Shown here: positions 1 through 12,929 of the stretch, one piece after another
How the letters are laid out: the number at the start of each line of letters is the position of its first letter
Position numbering within the stretch: the stretch's first letter is position 1
NCBI GenBank assembly: GCA_030142905.1
Contig: JASJOG010000295.1
Span: 124,001-188,000, forward strand
Length of the DNA: 64,000 nt
Reading direction: 5' to 3'
Source of the DNA: Heliopora coerulea
Taxonomy: Eukaryota > Cnidaria > Anthozoa > Scleralcyonacea > Helioporidae
Translations under genes and position numbers: made by a program
Notes under the pieces: generated by a model
Told to the model about the DNA's origin: nothing
The model's input: the letters and a program-made list of their open reading frames with translations, nothing else
Databases searched by the model: none

Positions 1-39
1 TATTTATGAGTTTGAGAAAGTAAGTCAAAAGACACTCAC

Positions 40-3000
40 CAGAATAATCTCCAACAGTTAATCTGTAATAGTCTGATTCATTCGCGATAGCGAATTTGTT
101 GTACACAGCATAACTTGTCTCCTTTTCAAAATCTTCCAAATCAACTCTCAAAACATTTAGACCACTTTTTGACAATCGATGTATTTTGTCCAGACCAAGC
201 CAGAACTCGCCATTGAGATCACCAAATCCTTTTCTGTACTCAGACCATACGCGATAGAAATCTACACTTCCGTCTAATCGTCTTTGAAGGACAGTCCATC
301 CACCTCCTGCGGTAGTCATATCACATCTGACCTGGAATACGCCCTGACTATCGGGGTTGATAGTGTAGATGCCATCTTCTCTTAATCCACAATTGTACCA
401 GTCAGCACAATTTTTGGGACTATAAGAAAGCATTGGGATTTAAAAAAACACATGTACAGTATATCGGGCTTAGAATCAGGTGTTTATCTCTTTGTGTTTT
501 GGGTCACACTTGCAGTGGAAGAACCAGTCTTAATCTTATATTCCCAGACTTTTTATTAATTCATGAGAATTGTCCTACCACAGAAATGTCTTACGTGAGT
601 CGACCCAAAACCCTCGTAAAGAACTAGGCAGGGGACTTGACCTGTCCATTTTAATTTTTTTCCAGTTCAAGAACGTGGAAAAAAAATCGTAGAAGTCCAT
701 GGACTTGAAGAAAGACAATTCAGTTCCTCTCCCAGTATATAAATGAGACCAACATCTGTTCTTAACTCTTTCCTGTTGGCAACTCTACCCTTGACGAGTA
801 AAATAGTCTGGCGTTAGCGAAAATACAGTAATAGAAGTCTTATGTCGCCGGGAAAGAGTTCATTTTCATGGTTTCAATGTATGTAAAATAGTTTAATACC
901 TGATTCGATTCGTTGCGTTTCGAACTTCAAATTACAGTGACCTGCCCCTCAACCGAGACAGATCTCTAAGGACACCTCTCTATGATGGACACTATGTTTG
1001 GTTCCGGCCGTTTATCCATTATTTCACTATGACCAAACTCTCTCTAAGTTGGACACCTCTCTAAGACGGAATCACGTTTGGTCCCGGCCATTTATCCATT
1101 AATTCACCAACACCTCTTTAAAACGGACAACGGACACTATTCAGGTGGAAGAACGTTCAAAATACCTCCCAGGGTGGACAGGTAATAGCTGACTTATAGA
1201 TTCGGATAATGAAACTTGAATATGTCACAATAATGAAAACAAATTGCCATTTATATGCTAATGAACTTTGTAAATATTTATTCTCTGATGATGTCCTAAG
1301 ACGCGACGAAACGTTAAAAATATTAAAACCTTTTTAAAATGCCTGTTATTCGTACTTTTTGCTGGGCTTTACTGTTATTTTAAGAAAACAATATTTCGGT
1401 AGAAATATTGGCGCTACATGAGTGGCCGAAGCTTCATCGTTTTAATCCTCATGGTCGGTTTCAGATTACGTCATCACCCTCTAAGACGGACACTAGTCTA
1501 CGACGAACCTTAAAAGTGGTCCCAAAGCGACCCATTTTAGAGGGAGTTTACTGTACTCTTCTCTGCACTCGATTTACTCTAAGTAAGAGTATCAACGAAG
1601 TTTTAAGATATCTTATGTTTTAGGACACAACAGTACTCCCGCAAATATTGACTGAACCAGTTGTTATATACAGTGGCGCATCAGCAGGGTAGGTGACTTG
1701 CCCACCAGAGAAAATGATTTAGGAAAAGTTGAAAAGAGAGGAAAGAAGGAAGGATGGAAGGAACAGATCGATATGGAAAGAATTAACAAAGGAATTTACG
1801 AAGGTAAGGATTTACCGATTTGGGAAGATAATAAAGAGCTTTAGAACTATTGGAAGGGTTTTAGGAAGAATGGAAGACATCTAGGAAAAAATGAATTTAG
1901 GAAGGAATGTGTTTAGAAATGAAGGAATTTAGGAAGGAAAAATAGATCTTTAGGGAAAGAACAACTTAGGAAAAAATTGATTCAGGAAGGATTAAGGGGT
2001 TTACGGAGGAAGAATTAGGAAGTTATCTGAAAAGGATAGGATTTACATAGAAAAGGAAAAAGCAAGAAAGACACTTAGAAAGGAGATGATTTAGGAAATT
2101 TAACTATGGATTTTAGAAACAAGGAGGATATTTACAAATCTATGAAGCAATTTAGGAAAGTTCGAGGGAGAAATCTAGGCGAAAGGCTTCAGGAAATTTT
2201 TAAAAGGTTGCCCACCTGGGTCTTTAACGCTAGGTACGCCACTGTATGGTTATATAGCATCAAACTTGTACATGAGTTGAGTATTTCCAGCGGGTTTTGA
2301 CAAGCCGTCAACTGCAATCATGTTGTATTGGTCTCGCAGCTGTTAACGGTCCAATTCGTTGACGTCTTAAATCGAGTTGACTGGTTAGGCAGTTATGCCC
2401 ACATTTTCATGGTGGTGAGCCTCCTATTGCAAGACATCAATCTAACAAGATCGTCCAAGAAATCACTTTACTCTTCTCGGTCCGTAACCGACTTTTTGGT
2501 ATTACTCTGACCTTAACGGCAGACGATTTCACTCGTCAAGGGGAGACAACTTAGACCGAAAAGGGTTAAAATAGAGAAACTTCTTCATTCGCCATCTTGT
2601 TGACTTGCGCTTTTCGCAAGCAGGATAAAGGTTAATGTTTTTAGCAAATCAAATCGGACAAGTATTTGAGTTGAACTGGTGCTCAAAAAGAATAATATAA
2701 GTGAAAATCATTGAAACATGAATTTATGGAGTTTCAAAAGCGATAAACACTGCACAGTGATAAACGTTGCACCAATATTGTTTCCTTCGACATAGAGATA
2801 AGAAACAAACTATGCGGGGAAATAGCGTCAAAATTCAGTAACCACTTGATCTTCGCAGTATTTTGGGTACTCATCGTCAATTACTATTTCTTTTTCTTAC
2901 TCAAATTGCGGGATAAATGGTTATTTAAAGACACTAAGATATTGGTACATTTCGTTTCAAAATAAATATTTTGTAGCAGCAACTGAACATTTCATTAAGA

Positions 3001-3876
3001 ACTAGAGTTTATGTTTTCGCCTCAGTCAATTTTGCTACTGAATACAAAACGGACACTTGGAAGAAAAACCCAGAATAATTTACCCTAAGATCGAAAACGT
3101 ATAACCTCATTAAAGATAATATATAAAGCCAGTTTGTTTTTTAATTTTTGTTTTTCTTTTCCACGAAAACGTTTTCACAACAATATTTGGCCGGAAAGTG
3201 AATGAAAACGGGAAATGTTGAGAACCTGTCCCACGGAGCCACAATCGAATCTCAGTCACAGAGATAAGAGACACGTCTGAACATGATTTATCCACTGAAA
3301 AAACTATGCAGACCTTGAACGACCGTGTCCAGCTGGTTAACTGTTTCCAAGCCCTAGCCCTAACCCTAACCCTGATCTTACTTCTCAGGTATACCTTCTA
3401 TCAACGACCCAAAGATTAGGACATGGTACACGATATTTTAACTCATGATAAGATACAGGGCTAACCTGGATGTTTTGGGGTTAATTTCGTCTGTTTAGTT
3501 TTATTAATTGGTTTGATACAAATGATTTTCACCGTATTCGAGCTATCTATTGGCCAGGAAGAGGCGAAAAAACTAAGACGTAACGTAAAAAGGGAAAGGG
3601 AGTTAAACTGACAACGACTCTTACAACTCACCCTTCGAACGGACATAGGATCCAGTAGTTTTGCCATCTTTCCGACATGCTTTCCTCCTCGGCAACACAA
3701 CAAGGAGACCGAATTCCACTTTGGTCACGGCAATTTTGCTTGTATTGATGCCATTCTACATTCAACTGGGTGTAATAGTCCTCGCAAAACGTTGAACGAA
3801 CGTTGATCACTTTCACCATTACAGCAGTCAACAAGAAGAATAGTTTAAAGAACTTTTCTTTCATCGTCAGAGACAT
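40..3876 (-). CDS. Secreted fibrinogen-related domain (FReD) protein, 5' two exons
   Basis: Two exons can be joined. Exon 1 (3876 or 3864 down to 3632) begins with a hydrophobic signal peptide (KFFKLFFLLTAVMVKV) followed by a Cys-containing segment ending near CPFEG. It ends at a GTGAGT donor in phase 2. Exon 2 (419 down to 40) starts after a TATAG acceptor in the matching phase and encodes the first half of a fibrinogen C-terminal domain: NCADWYNCGLREDGIYTINP, then GGGWTVLQRR, then the FGDLNGEFWLGLDKIHRL block. It ends at another GTGAGT donor, so the rest of the domain lies off the left edge. FReD proteins of this kind (ficolin/tenascin/techylectin-like) are secreted and bind glycans or matrix. 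No collagen or coiled-coil segment is seen. Two ATGs (3876, 3864) are possible starts; both keep the signal peptide. The domain call is strong; the biological role is unknown. Confidence 0.78.
970..1108. repeat. Two diverged ~57-bp direct repeats
   Basis: Copies at 970-1028 and 1051-1108 share the order GGACACCTCTCT, GTTTGGT, CCGGCC and TTATCCATTA-TTCAC with a few substitutions. A further partial copy of the CTCTAAGACGGACAC motif lies near 1480. They probably come from the subterminal region of a DNA transposon, but no transposase is present. Confidence 0.5.
1720..2200 (+). repeat. Purine-rich degenerate minisatellite (TTTAGGAAGGAA-like)
   Basis: The plus strand is dominated by A and G, with irregular recurrences of TTTAGGAAGGAA, GGAAAGAA and TTTAGGAAA at variable spacing. 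This is a degenerate simple-sequence-derived tract with strong strand asymmetry. No reading frame in it has coding character. Confidence 0.5.
3351..3373. repeat. Short interstitial telomere-like repeat (CCCTAA)n
   Basis: About four consecutive CCCTA/CCCTAA units occur here. Metazoan telomeres, including those of cnidarians, use TTAGGG. The run is too short to be a telomere and is most simply an interstitial remnant. Confidence 0.5.
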
Positions 3877-4503
3877 TATTTTGTTACTTTCACTTTCAGT
3901 AAATGCCAATGATTTTCTGCAATCAACCTGAAATAGTCAAGATACCACTGATAACTATTTAGAAACGTATTGTTCATCTTTAGTTAAACATGTTGTGGTT
4001 TAAGTATGACCTTTGGTTCAATTTTTTTATCCATATTTTTTAAAGACGGCTTTGTACTAAACTCGAAAACTTACGATTTCAACTCTTCTCCTGCTTTTAA
4101 TAAATTTATTGATTTTTTTTCAAGATGTTTCTATTGTTTGGATGTTTGTTCTTTTTGTACGTTTCTTATACCTGTTCATTGTTTTAACCAAAGTTCTTTT
4201 CATAACAACTTAGTTTTGTTCAACAAGTCCAACAATCAAGAATGCTACTGAATATAAATTAATCATCGCCAAAAACTCTCTCCCAATTCCTTCACCTTCC
4301 CTCCCCAAATCCACTTTCCTTTCCTCGTCCACCATTCCCCTCTTTTCTTCCAGATATCATACATGTTTAGTCTCCAATCCACTTTCTTACCAGCGCAGCA
4401 GAATTTAACTTCAGAAATCTCAATATCTAGTTCGCTAATCAACTGTGCCACACATGCATTTGCTTGTTTGAACAGCATTATTTATCATATTAAAAACTAA
4501 AGA

Positions 4504-6015
4504 ACAATTATTCACCAAAGTGGAGGCGAATAGTGGTGGATATGAAGGTGAATAATTGTTTTAGCAGATACTTCGCAAAATTGTTTTCACATATATTTTT
4601 TTTAAATTTTTAAAACAATTTTAAAAAACGTCGGCTTGTCGCTCTGTCGCCCATTCATCATTTGAAAACAAAACATTTTTAAACACAGCCTGAGTACATC
4701 TATCGCTAAGAAATAAAGGGAATGCATATCTTTGAGTACTTAATTGCCTAATTTTGTTGCGTTTTTGGTATTGTATGGCACGGCGATTTCGTTGATTAAA
4801 AATAGTTCTTCTTCCGTAACGTAAACGTAACAGGACGCCATCTTGCTTTGGTCGGAGGTAAATCGTGCAGGTTATTCCGAGATAGAGGAACTGATCAGGT
4901 TGCGCAAAAAACACTATACACCTCCGAACTATATCCTAATCTATGATATCCGGATCAAACCAAAATCATCTACGTGCAACTTACATAAACACCTTGCAAT
5001 ACGGAACGTTAGTTCATATTGTAATTATTTTGTTTTTATTAATAAAAAGCTTCTCCATATGTGTTAATATTTCTTGGCGAAAAAGATGTCAACTTGTTAA
5101 TGAAAGTGGACTACGACGTCTGTCTAACCCAATCCCTACCACTTTCACAATACAAGAAGGAAGTTGAAGCTATAGGGATGCAGTCGAGGTTTTTAAGAAA
5201 GAAGGAATAATGTTACACATAATGGTCGCACACACTCCTTAATTCTCCTTGTTAATCTACTGGCTTTTGTAAATAACGAATGTTCGAGGTTTGTTTTGTG
5301 GTTTTCGATTGACGAAGGAGTCACCTGCGACATAGCAGCATATGCCCACCGCATCGGAGATCTTTAAGACTGAGAAAGTTTGAAATAAAAAAAAAACAAT
5401 GATGCAACACATACAGTGACAGGCTGACATATACGGATTCTATCAACCGAGTACAAATAGTTACAGAATTATGGGTGGCAAAAGTTTATTATTCAATTCA
5501 TTTGAATAACTCAGCCCAAGTCGCCAGTCAAACAAACTACAAATTCCGTCTATATTTTATTAACATATAGCTCGCAGGTGGATAGTGTTTTTTGCGCAAT
5601 CTGATTGGTTCCTCTATCTCTTAAGATCCTGCACTATTCACCTCCGAACAAAACAAGATGGCGTCCAGTTTTGTTTAAGTTACGAAAGATCTTTTTTTAA
5701 ATAACGAAGTTGCCATGCCATACAATACCAAAAAAGAAACGAAATTTGGCAATAAAGTATTCAAAGATACGTATTTTTAATTTTTTTAGTGATAAATGCT
5801 CTCAGGATCCGATGAGCTCAAAATGTTTTGTTTACGAATGATAAGTGGGCGACAAGCCATTTGAGTTCGTTAAAATTGTTTTAAAAATTTATAAAACAAA
5901 TATGTGAAAGCAATTATGCGACGTGCATGCTAAAATAATTATTCACCTCACTGTCGGTGAATAGTGTAGATATCTATATCCACCACTATTCATTTCTACT
6001 TCGGTGAATAATTGT
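4504..6015. mobile_element. Large inverted-repeat (foldback/MITE-like) element
   Basis: The outer left arm (4504-4924) and right arm (5576-6015) are long imperfect inverted copies of each other over about 420-440 bp. Landmarks in both arms, in opposite orientation, are the terminal ACAATTATTCACC, a TTGTCGCCCA/TGGGCGACAA block, TTTTGGTATTGTATGGCA and the innermost TGCGCAAAAAACACTAT. The 650-bp centre has no transposase-like frame. Each terminus is itself partly palindromic, with GTGAATA boxes facing each other. This is a non-autonomous DNA element or foldback element. No target-site duplication was confirmed. Confidence 0.7.
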
Positions 6016-6899
6016 AAACTATCCGTATCCGTATGGCATGGTGGACACGTACGTATATTCAACTCTTCCACTGCGGGTGATTTCCCCTTAACGATTAAAA
6101 TGTCTGGCGTTAGCTGGAGTACAACAATACAAGTCTTATGTTGCTGGGAAAGAGTTAATGCAATGTTGAAAAAAATCCAAAACGTCAACGAGGTCATTTC
6201 TCTTCAGGAAAATTCGTAGTTTTGGCATTGAATCATGTTACTTCATATTACGTATTAGGAAATCAACGAATGACTGCTTTCGAGTTTCGAAAACGAGAAG
6301 TTTTTGTCGAACGTTTTAACAGGTGAATAGGATGCACTATTAGGTCACAAGTTGTTTGCCGCAGTTTCAGTTTGTTTTCAAATCATCGTCGGCAGGTTAA
6401 TCAACACTAATTATCTTTCTTTAATATAACACACTCAAAGTACTTGAAAGATTTCGCTAATAGCGTCATTAAATTGTTGAAGTCCACAATCCTTGTCTCC
6501 TTACGTTCAAACCTTAACGCCAGTGCACATGCAGCTTGTAGAGGAGAGCTTATGGCATAAAGGTTGCCACAGAACATTTCGGGGAATTAAAACTTAAAGT
6601 TGTTTCATTTCAGGGTATGTTCTAGGGTTAGATAGGCAAAGGAGATCTCAGACAAATTGGAATTCTATCTATAGAAAACTATGTTTCAACATTTACAAAT
6701 ACTTACTGTTATGACGAAAGTAAATGAGCAACGTTACTTGAAACAGTAGTTTTTACGGTTGGTTTAACCAGTATTCGTAAAAACGTAAACGGTCATAAAC
6801 ACTAAAAACAATTTTTATTTCATTCGATATATTTTGACATTTCATTAAGAAAAAATAGTGTAAAATGACGATTTTGTCGTGGTAACAAGTTTAAACAGA

Positions 6900-7156
6900 G
6901 CTTTGAGACTAGCAGATACCATGGCAAATGATAATACAATACTGGCTACTACATTCTTAACAGAACGGTTTGAAAACGTAAGTCCAAACTAAAAGTAGCA
7001 CGATGCATTTCAGCAGACGTAGCACTTGATAAGTTGTTTGCCGAAATGCATCGTGCTATTCTTTAGTTTGGACTCAAGTTTTCAAACCCTTCTTTTAAGA
7101 ACGTAGTAGATATTTATTGTATTACCATTCGTCATGGTATCTGCTAGTCTCAAAGC
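6900..7156. mobile_element. 257-bp foldback element
   Basis: The two halves (6900-7012 and about 7045-7156) are near-perfect reverse complements, starting with GCTTTGAGACTAGCAG and ending with CTGCTAGTCTCAAAGC, with a loop of about 30 bp. It contains no coding capacity. It directly touches the 3' end of the neighbouring dead LINE, so it either inserted there or served as part of that element's 3' region. Confidence 0.7.
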
Positions 7157-7160
7157 ACTC

Positions 7161-10100
7161 TTATTCTCGGCTTTTCCTTCGCTTGCGAAGATCGAGGAGG
7201 TTGATCTGATTTATTTTTTGCAGGCTCGTAGATGGCTGTAGACCCCAATCCGTGCGGCATGTACCTTTCCGCCCCTTTGGACACGGAAAGCCATGTGCTG
7301 AAGCAGTCTGAGGGTCATCCCGTTCCCGCTCTTTTCGTTTCTTCCGTTTCTCTGTTGCAGCTGACTGTCTGTCAGGCTCAAATTTCTGACAGCCTTCGGT
7401 GATATAGCGGCGCCAGGCTGCTCGGTCCATTGTTTCTTGCTGCCACGTGAGTGGGGAGATGCCGGCGAACGAGAGATGTGGTTTAAGTTGATCTTTTAAG
7501 CGTTTTCTTGGGGCACCCCTTTTGTGTTTGCCTTTGGAGAGTTCGCCAAAGATAACAGCTTTTGGGAGACGCTCGCTCTCCATCCTCGTTACGTGACCGG
7601 CAAACATAGTTGATGTTTCATGAGTATGGCTTCGATGCTCGTTAGGTTCGATCTCTCCAGCACCTCCTCGTTTGAAACAAATTCCTGCCACTTGATGTTA
7701 AGAATTTTGCGCAGGCAGCGTTGGTGGAATTTTTCCAACCGTCGCGTTTGCTTCCTGTGCAGAACCCAGGACTCTGCTCCATAGAGGACGGTGGGGATTA
7801 TCACCACCCTGTAAACTTTCAGTTTGGTTGATGTACGTAAACAGTGATCTTGCCACACCTTCTTAGAAAGGCGCCCGAGCGATCGGCAGGCATTGGACAG
7901 GCGGTTGTCTAGGTCTTTATCCGTGGTGGCATCGTTCGACATTACACTACCTAAGTAGGTGAAGTGTTCGACTGCATCAAGCCTAGTGCTATTGATCAGG
8001 ATGTTGGGTTCACAGCAGGATTTGCCAGAAGGCGGCTGGTACAAGACCTCCCTCTTCTTCAGGCTGATGGTGAGGCCGACGGCTGTTGCTGCTTTTGCAA
8101 AGCAGTCAACTATGCGTTGGAGCAAATCCTCTGTGTGTGCAAGCAGCACGCAGTCGTCTGCATACAAGAGCTCGAGCACCAATTGGTGATGAATTTTCGT
8201 GCGTGCCAGCAGACGCCTCAGGTTGAAGATGCTTCCGTCTATTCGGAAGCAGACATAGATGCTATCTTTGATGTTGTTCTTTGCCTGAGAGATTATCATG
8301 CGGAAAAAAAATAGAGAATAAAGTCGGAGCAAGGATACACCCTTGCATAACTCCATTTGACACGGAAAGGTTGTCAGACAAATTTCCAGACAGTTTGACC
8401 TGACCAAATTGGCCATCGTGAAGCTCCCGGAGTATGGTGAGGAACTTGGGCGGCCAACCAAGGCGTACTAAGATTTTCCACAAGCCCTCACGGCTCACTA
8501 TGTCAAATGCCTTAATAAGATATATAAAGGCTGCGTCCAGAGCGATATTTTGTTCCCTACACTTCTCTTGCATCTGCCTGAACATAAATGTCATGTCAGC
8601 AGTGCCCCGATTTGCGAGGAAGCTACACTAGCTCTCGGGGGTGTTTTCCTCAGCAAGCGTTGGAGTGAGCCTGTTAAGCAGGACACGGACCAGAATCTTA
8701 CCAGCAACGGAAAGCAGTGTGATACTCCTGTAGTTCGAACAGACTTGACATCTTTGCTCTTGTACAGGGGTATGAACACAGACTCCTTAAGGTCTTGTGG
8801 GACCATCCCATGCATCCAGCATGCTGCAAATAGGCTCTCAAGTCGGACACGCACGATGTCACCGCCGTTTTGGAAGATTTCCGCAGGAATTCCATCTCTA
8901 CCAGGAGATTTTCCCGATTTCATTTGGGCAATAGTCAACTCAATTTCGATAGTACTTGCTGGCACGTCGAGGTCCAGTCTTACACCCTTTTGCGGAATCA
9001 GATTTAGTGAGGATTCTGTGGCAGAATAGTTTTAATTAAATTAGTAACAAATAATAAATCGCCGCAGGACACTTATAATGGACAGCAAAGAACTACTGTA
9101 AGCCAAGCTGGACCTTGACCCTAAGGGCTAGGCTTGGCACTTGTCCTTTGGATACCATCAAAGAAGGTTGTAAAGTATTCGTACGGTGTGAAGAGAAGTC
9201 AGAGGGAAGCGTACGGAGAAAGTGAAATAAGAGAAAGATACAGTCCCTTGAGTGGAATCTACTCAATTCACGAACAACGCCGCACAACCAGACGAAGGTT
9301 GTGCGACAGATTCCTGCACAGACCGCTTATCGTTGAAGTGATTTTTGAAATGTTCTGCCCAACTTTGCATGATGGAATCCTTGTCTGTCAGGAGAACTGA
9401 CCCATCTAGAGAGCGGAGAGGTGCTTGGGTTTGATGGTGTGGACCAAACACAGGTTTGAGTGCTTCATAAAAGGGTCCGGTGTCTCCTGCATCAGCCAAG
9501 CGTTGGGTATGTCCAGTGATTTTAGTCCACCAGTTGTTTTTTTAAGGTGTGCAATGTGTCTTGGTGGGAGCTGCAGGCTTCCCGATAAGCTACCTTCGCG
9601 GAGCGATCGTTAAAACGAGCAAAGACGAGCTTATGACACGAATGTTTCTTCTCTAGTAGTTGTTCAATTTCGCTGTCTGACTCATCAAACCAATCACGGT
9701 GTTTCCTGGTCGCAAAGCCGATGGCTTCGACTGAAGCTTCTTGCAGAGCTAGCTTCCACTGTTAAATTGGGTCTTCAATAAGGGCTGTGAGACTATCCAA
9801 TTTCTATTTGATCTTGGTCTGAAGTTTCTGGACAACTTCACGGTTTCGGAGTCATTCGACAGGAAGCTTCTTTCTTATTGGGAGGAGGTTTGAAGGAGAA
9901 GGCAACCTTACAGCGAATAAGTCTGTGGTCAGTGTAGCAATCGGCGCTTGGCATCACTCTTGTTTGCAATACGTCTTTGATATCACGCTGACGTGTCAGG
10001 ACGTAATGCAAGAGGGGCTAGTGTTTGGAACGAGGATGTTGCCATGTGGTTTTAAGCATGTGTTTTTGCTGGAACAGCGTGTTCGTAACAGAAAGTTCAT

Positions 10101-10674
10101 GCTCCGTGCAAAACTGGAGTAGAAACCGTCCATTTTCATTACATTTTCCCAAGCCTTATTTTCCAAGAACTCCACGCCAAAGCTCCGAGACACTGCCCAT
10201 CCGAGTATTGAAATCCCCTAATATGATAAGTTTGTCTTTCGGGTTAATTTTCCGCAGAAGATCGTGAAGGTCGCGATAAGAGGCATCCTTTGCAGCGGAA
10301 TCACCTTGGAGGGTTGGAGCGTAGACTCTGACGAGTATGGCGAACTTGTCATTAAGCAAGAAAAGTCGCAAAGACATGAGGCGATCCGAGCGGCCGACAG
10401 ACAGACTGTGCAGTCTACGGGCTACTGGCGATTTTATCATGAAGCCCACGCCAGAGATTCTCCTCTCCTCCTTCGCTTTTCCCGACCGGAACAGCGTGCG
10501 ACCGGCACCTTGCTCTACAAGAGATCCTTGATCTGGGTAGCGAACTTCGCTGACAGCAGTAATGTCCACTTGCAGCATATCTAGCTCTCTAGCCACTAAC
10601 ACTGAACGTCTTTCGGGACGGTTGTTGTTGTCCGTATCCATAATTGTGCGTACGTTCCAGCACGCACGTTTCAA
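7161..10674 (-). pseudogene. Dead RTE-like non-LTR retrotransposon (endonuclease + reverse transcriptase)
   Basis: Reading leftwards, frame-broken segments give a full LINE ORF2 order. First is an APE endonuclease (10674-10156, with WNVRTI and ILGDFNTR; the last EN part continues in other frames to about 9960). Then come a linker (about 9499-9263), the RT N-terminus (8965-8591, GRDGIPAEIFQNGG) and the RT core (8594-8262, KAFDIVSREGLWKIL and QGCILAPTLFS). Next is the palm with LLYADDCVLLA (8461-7589), and last the C-terminal region (7691-7161, HVTRM and DRAAWRRYI). The frames change at least five times and short insertions interrupt it (for example around 9000-9260), so it cannot encode an active protein. 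The sequence type resembles RTE-like ORFs that are often misannotated as craniofacial development protein 2. The 5' UTR may extend to about 11350. Confidence 0.85.
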
Positions 10675-12900
10675 GTGTTTTCTTTATGTTTTCTCAACCG
10701 CACGAGGAGATGCCCGTTGACAGCGGCAGGCCAACCGAGTCCAGGTGAGACAAGCTGTGTTTAGACCATCTTTTCAAGGTCCCTCTCCATTTGGAACAAG
10801 CAGCGCTATTCCTAAAGAGGGCTGCTTGGTCGCTCAGGGCGCTGCCGCCCGGTGTTGTTGTCTCAGGTCAACACCAAGCAACCCATGTTCCCGAGCCACC
10901 TGCAGGTAGGATTGAAACTGCAGCTTCCAATGTCATCTTACACCTGCTGTTTTCACTTCTCTCCCATCGCTACAGGACTTTCCTCAAGCCTGCGCTAGTT
11001 CTTTATAGTGGATATCAGCTCACGCTAACTGAGTCCACTCTTTAGGCTTGTTGTCTTTCCTCGGTGGTTTAGCGAGCTAAGACGACCGGGGCGACTGCCG
11101 AGCTGTAGGTTTCTTATCAGAGTTTTCCGTCTCCTATGGGCTGCCTTCCCAGGCTAACGAGTCCCATCTACCCGGAGTCCGCTTTTAAGGCGCCAGATAC
11201 CCACCTTCACCCCTTCTAAAATCAGTAGAAACAGTTCCGCCACGTGAAGGCTGAGAGTTGGGCTTTGGTTGTCAGAGGCTATGAGGAGACGCGAGCCATG
11301 GAGGTATTTAGTGAATGGCAAGAGTTATCCTTACCATCCCCCCAGCTATAACAACCTTTGGAACCTGTTAAATACTGTTAAAAGCACTGTTAAATGCTAG
11401 TGTATATAACTATAATTGTATGAGAGCAATGACCGCGAGTTTAGGGATGCAGTATCGTCAGTTAATCCAACCTTATATTTTTAACGAACTCTTGGTTTAA
11501 CGCAACATATTGCCGTAACAAATTCTTCACAAATAGCACCGACTTTTTGTGCAATGTTTGTTTTGATAAAAATCGTCACTTATAACATTGCCTGCAGACC
11601 GCCGCTTGAATTCTTTGCGATCAGTCACGGCAGTTGCCTAGCTTTGAACTGTTTGTGTGCAGTTTGGTAGGCCGTTTTTCTTTTCTCGATCTTATGAGGA
11701 TCATTTAATGGAAAGATAAGATATGAAGTAGCGATGTGACTGGAAAAATAACTATTTTAATCCCAAAATTGCTATGTAAGAACACATTTGCGTTAACTAC
11801 TTTACATGCAACTTTATCTTAAAAATTTCATAAGAAGAGTAATAGTAGTTTAATTATTTCTGGACCACGTTCAGAACTGATACCCCGAGCCCAATTAACG
11901 TACACCTGCTCAACATCGCTGCAATACCGATATTGAATCGACCAAAAGAGAAAGAGTTGCTGTATGACACAATAGAGGTCACAATAAAAGCAATGTAAAA
12001 TTGCACAGAGAATTTAAAGAACTTTAGTTAATGTTTATTTAACAAACATTTACTGCACCAAGTGGCCAGAAAAGGGGAAAAAGACGTAACTCAGTTCATT
12101 AGCTGATGAAACACTCTTACTTTATTCATTTTTATATGTGTTCTTTGTCTTTGTATATGGGCAACCGAACTGCACACCAGAATTCGTTTTGTAGTCAAAA
12201 CGAGCTAAAAAGATTAAATGGGTATGAAACTTAATAGAAAATATCTTATTATTATATACGGCTTTCACAAATGTAAACTTACTTTGCGCTTGACTGCTGA
12301 AAGTTGAGTTGGCCGATGTAGCACTGAATAGTTTCTTTGCTATATCAAAAACTGTTCCGCTTAATGCCCTCTGGATCTTCTATTTCCATCTTTCAAGATT
12401 TGCATTTCAAGTAGTCCAGCTGGTCAACTACCACTTTCGTATACTGGAGCTACAAGTTATGATTCTGGAGGTTAAAATAGATTTTGATTATGTTTAAATT
12501 TGTGCCTCAGACATCGACTATTTTTAATGCGAAAAACGTCATCAAAATATCCCAAAATTGTAAATTCTTCTAAATTTAATTAGTGAACAACTACATTCAT
12601 AATTTTTCACAAGTGACAGCTGTGGCCCTAAAGATTCAAAAAATATAGCTCAATGTTCATCATTAAGAAAATGATGGAGATGGAGATGTGGAAATGGTGT
12701 TTTAAGACAACAAGATTTCAAATATTTCTGGGGGAGTGTAGTGCACCGAGATTCACGAACGAACACACCTCAAGGCGTTCAGTTAAAATCTGCTTTATGG
12801 TCGTTATCTTACTTATGCAGAAATAACCAAATGCGCAGTTGGTCATGCAGTTGGCTACGCAGTTGGTCATGCAGTGTAGAGTTGAGTAGAGAAGTATGTA
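10675..12900. other. Non-coding; LINE 5' region then AT-rich DNA
   Basis: From 10675 to about 11350 the sequence is GC-richer than its surroundings and contiguous with the LINE start, so it is probably the 5' UTR of that element. From about 11350 to 12900 I see AT-rich DNA with no supported gene. Confidence 0.4.
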
Positions 12901-12929
12901 TAAATACAGAGTGAGAGAATAAAAGATGC

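Larger units (their letters stand above)
421..3631 (-). other. Intron of the FReD gene, repeat-bearing
   Basis: This is the intron between the two FReD exons. It contains two direct repeats of about 57 bp (970-1028 and 1051-1108, sharing GGACACCTCTCT and a GTTTATCCATTA-type core), a strongly purine-rich strand between about 1720 and 2200, and a short telomere-like run at 3351-3373. No coding sequence is supported. Confidence 0.6.
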
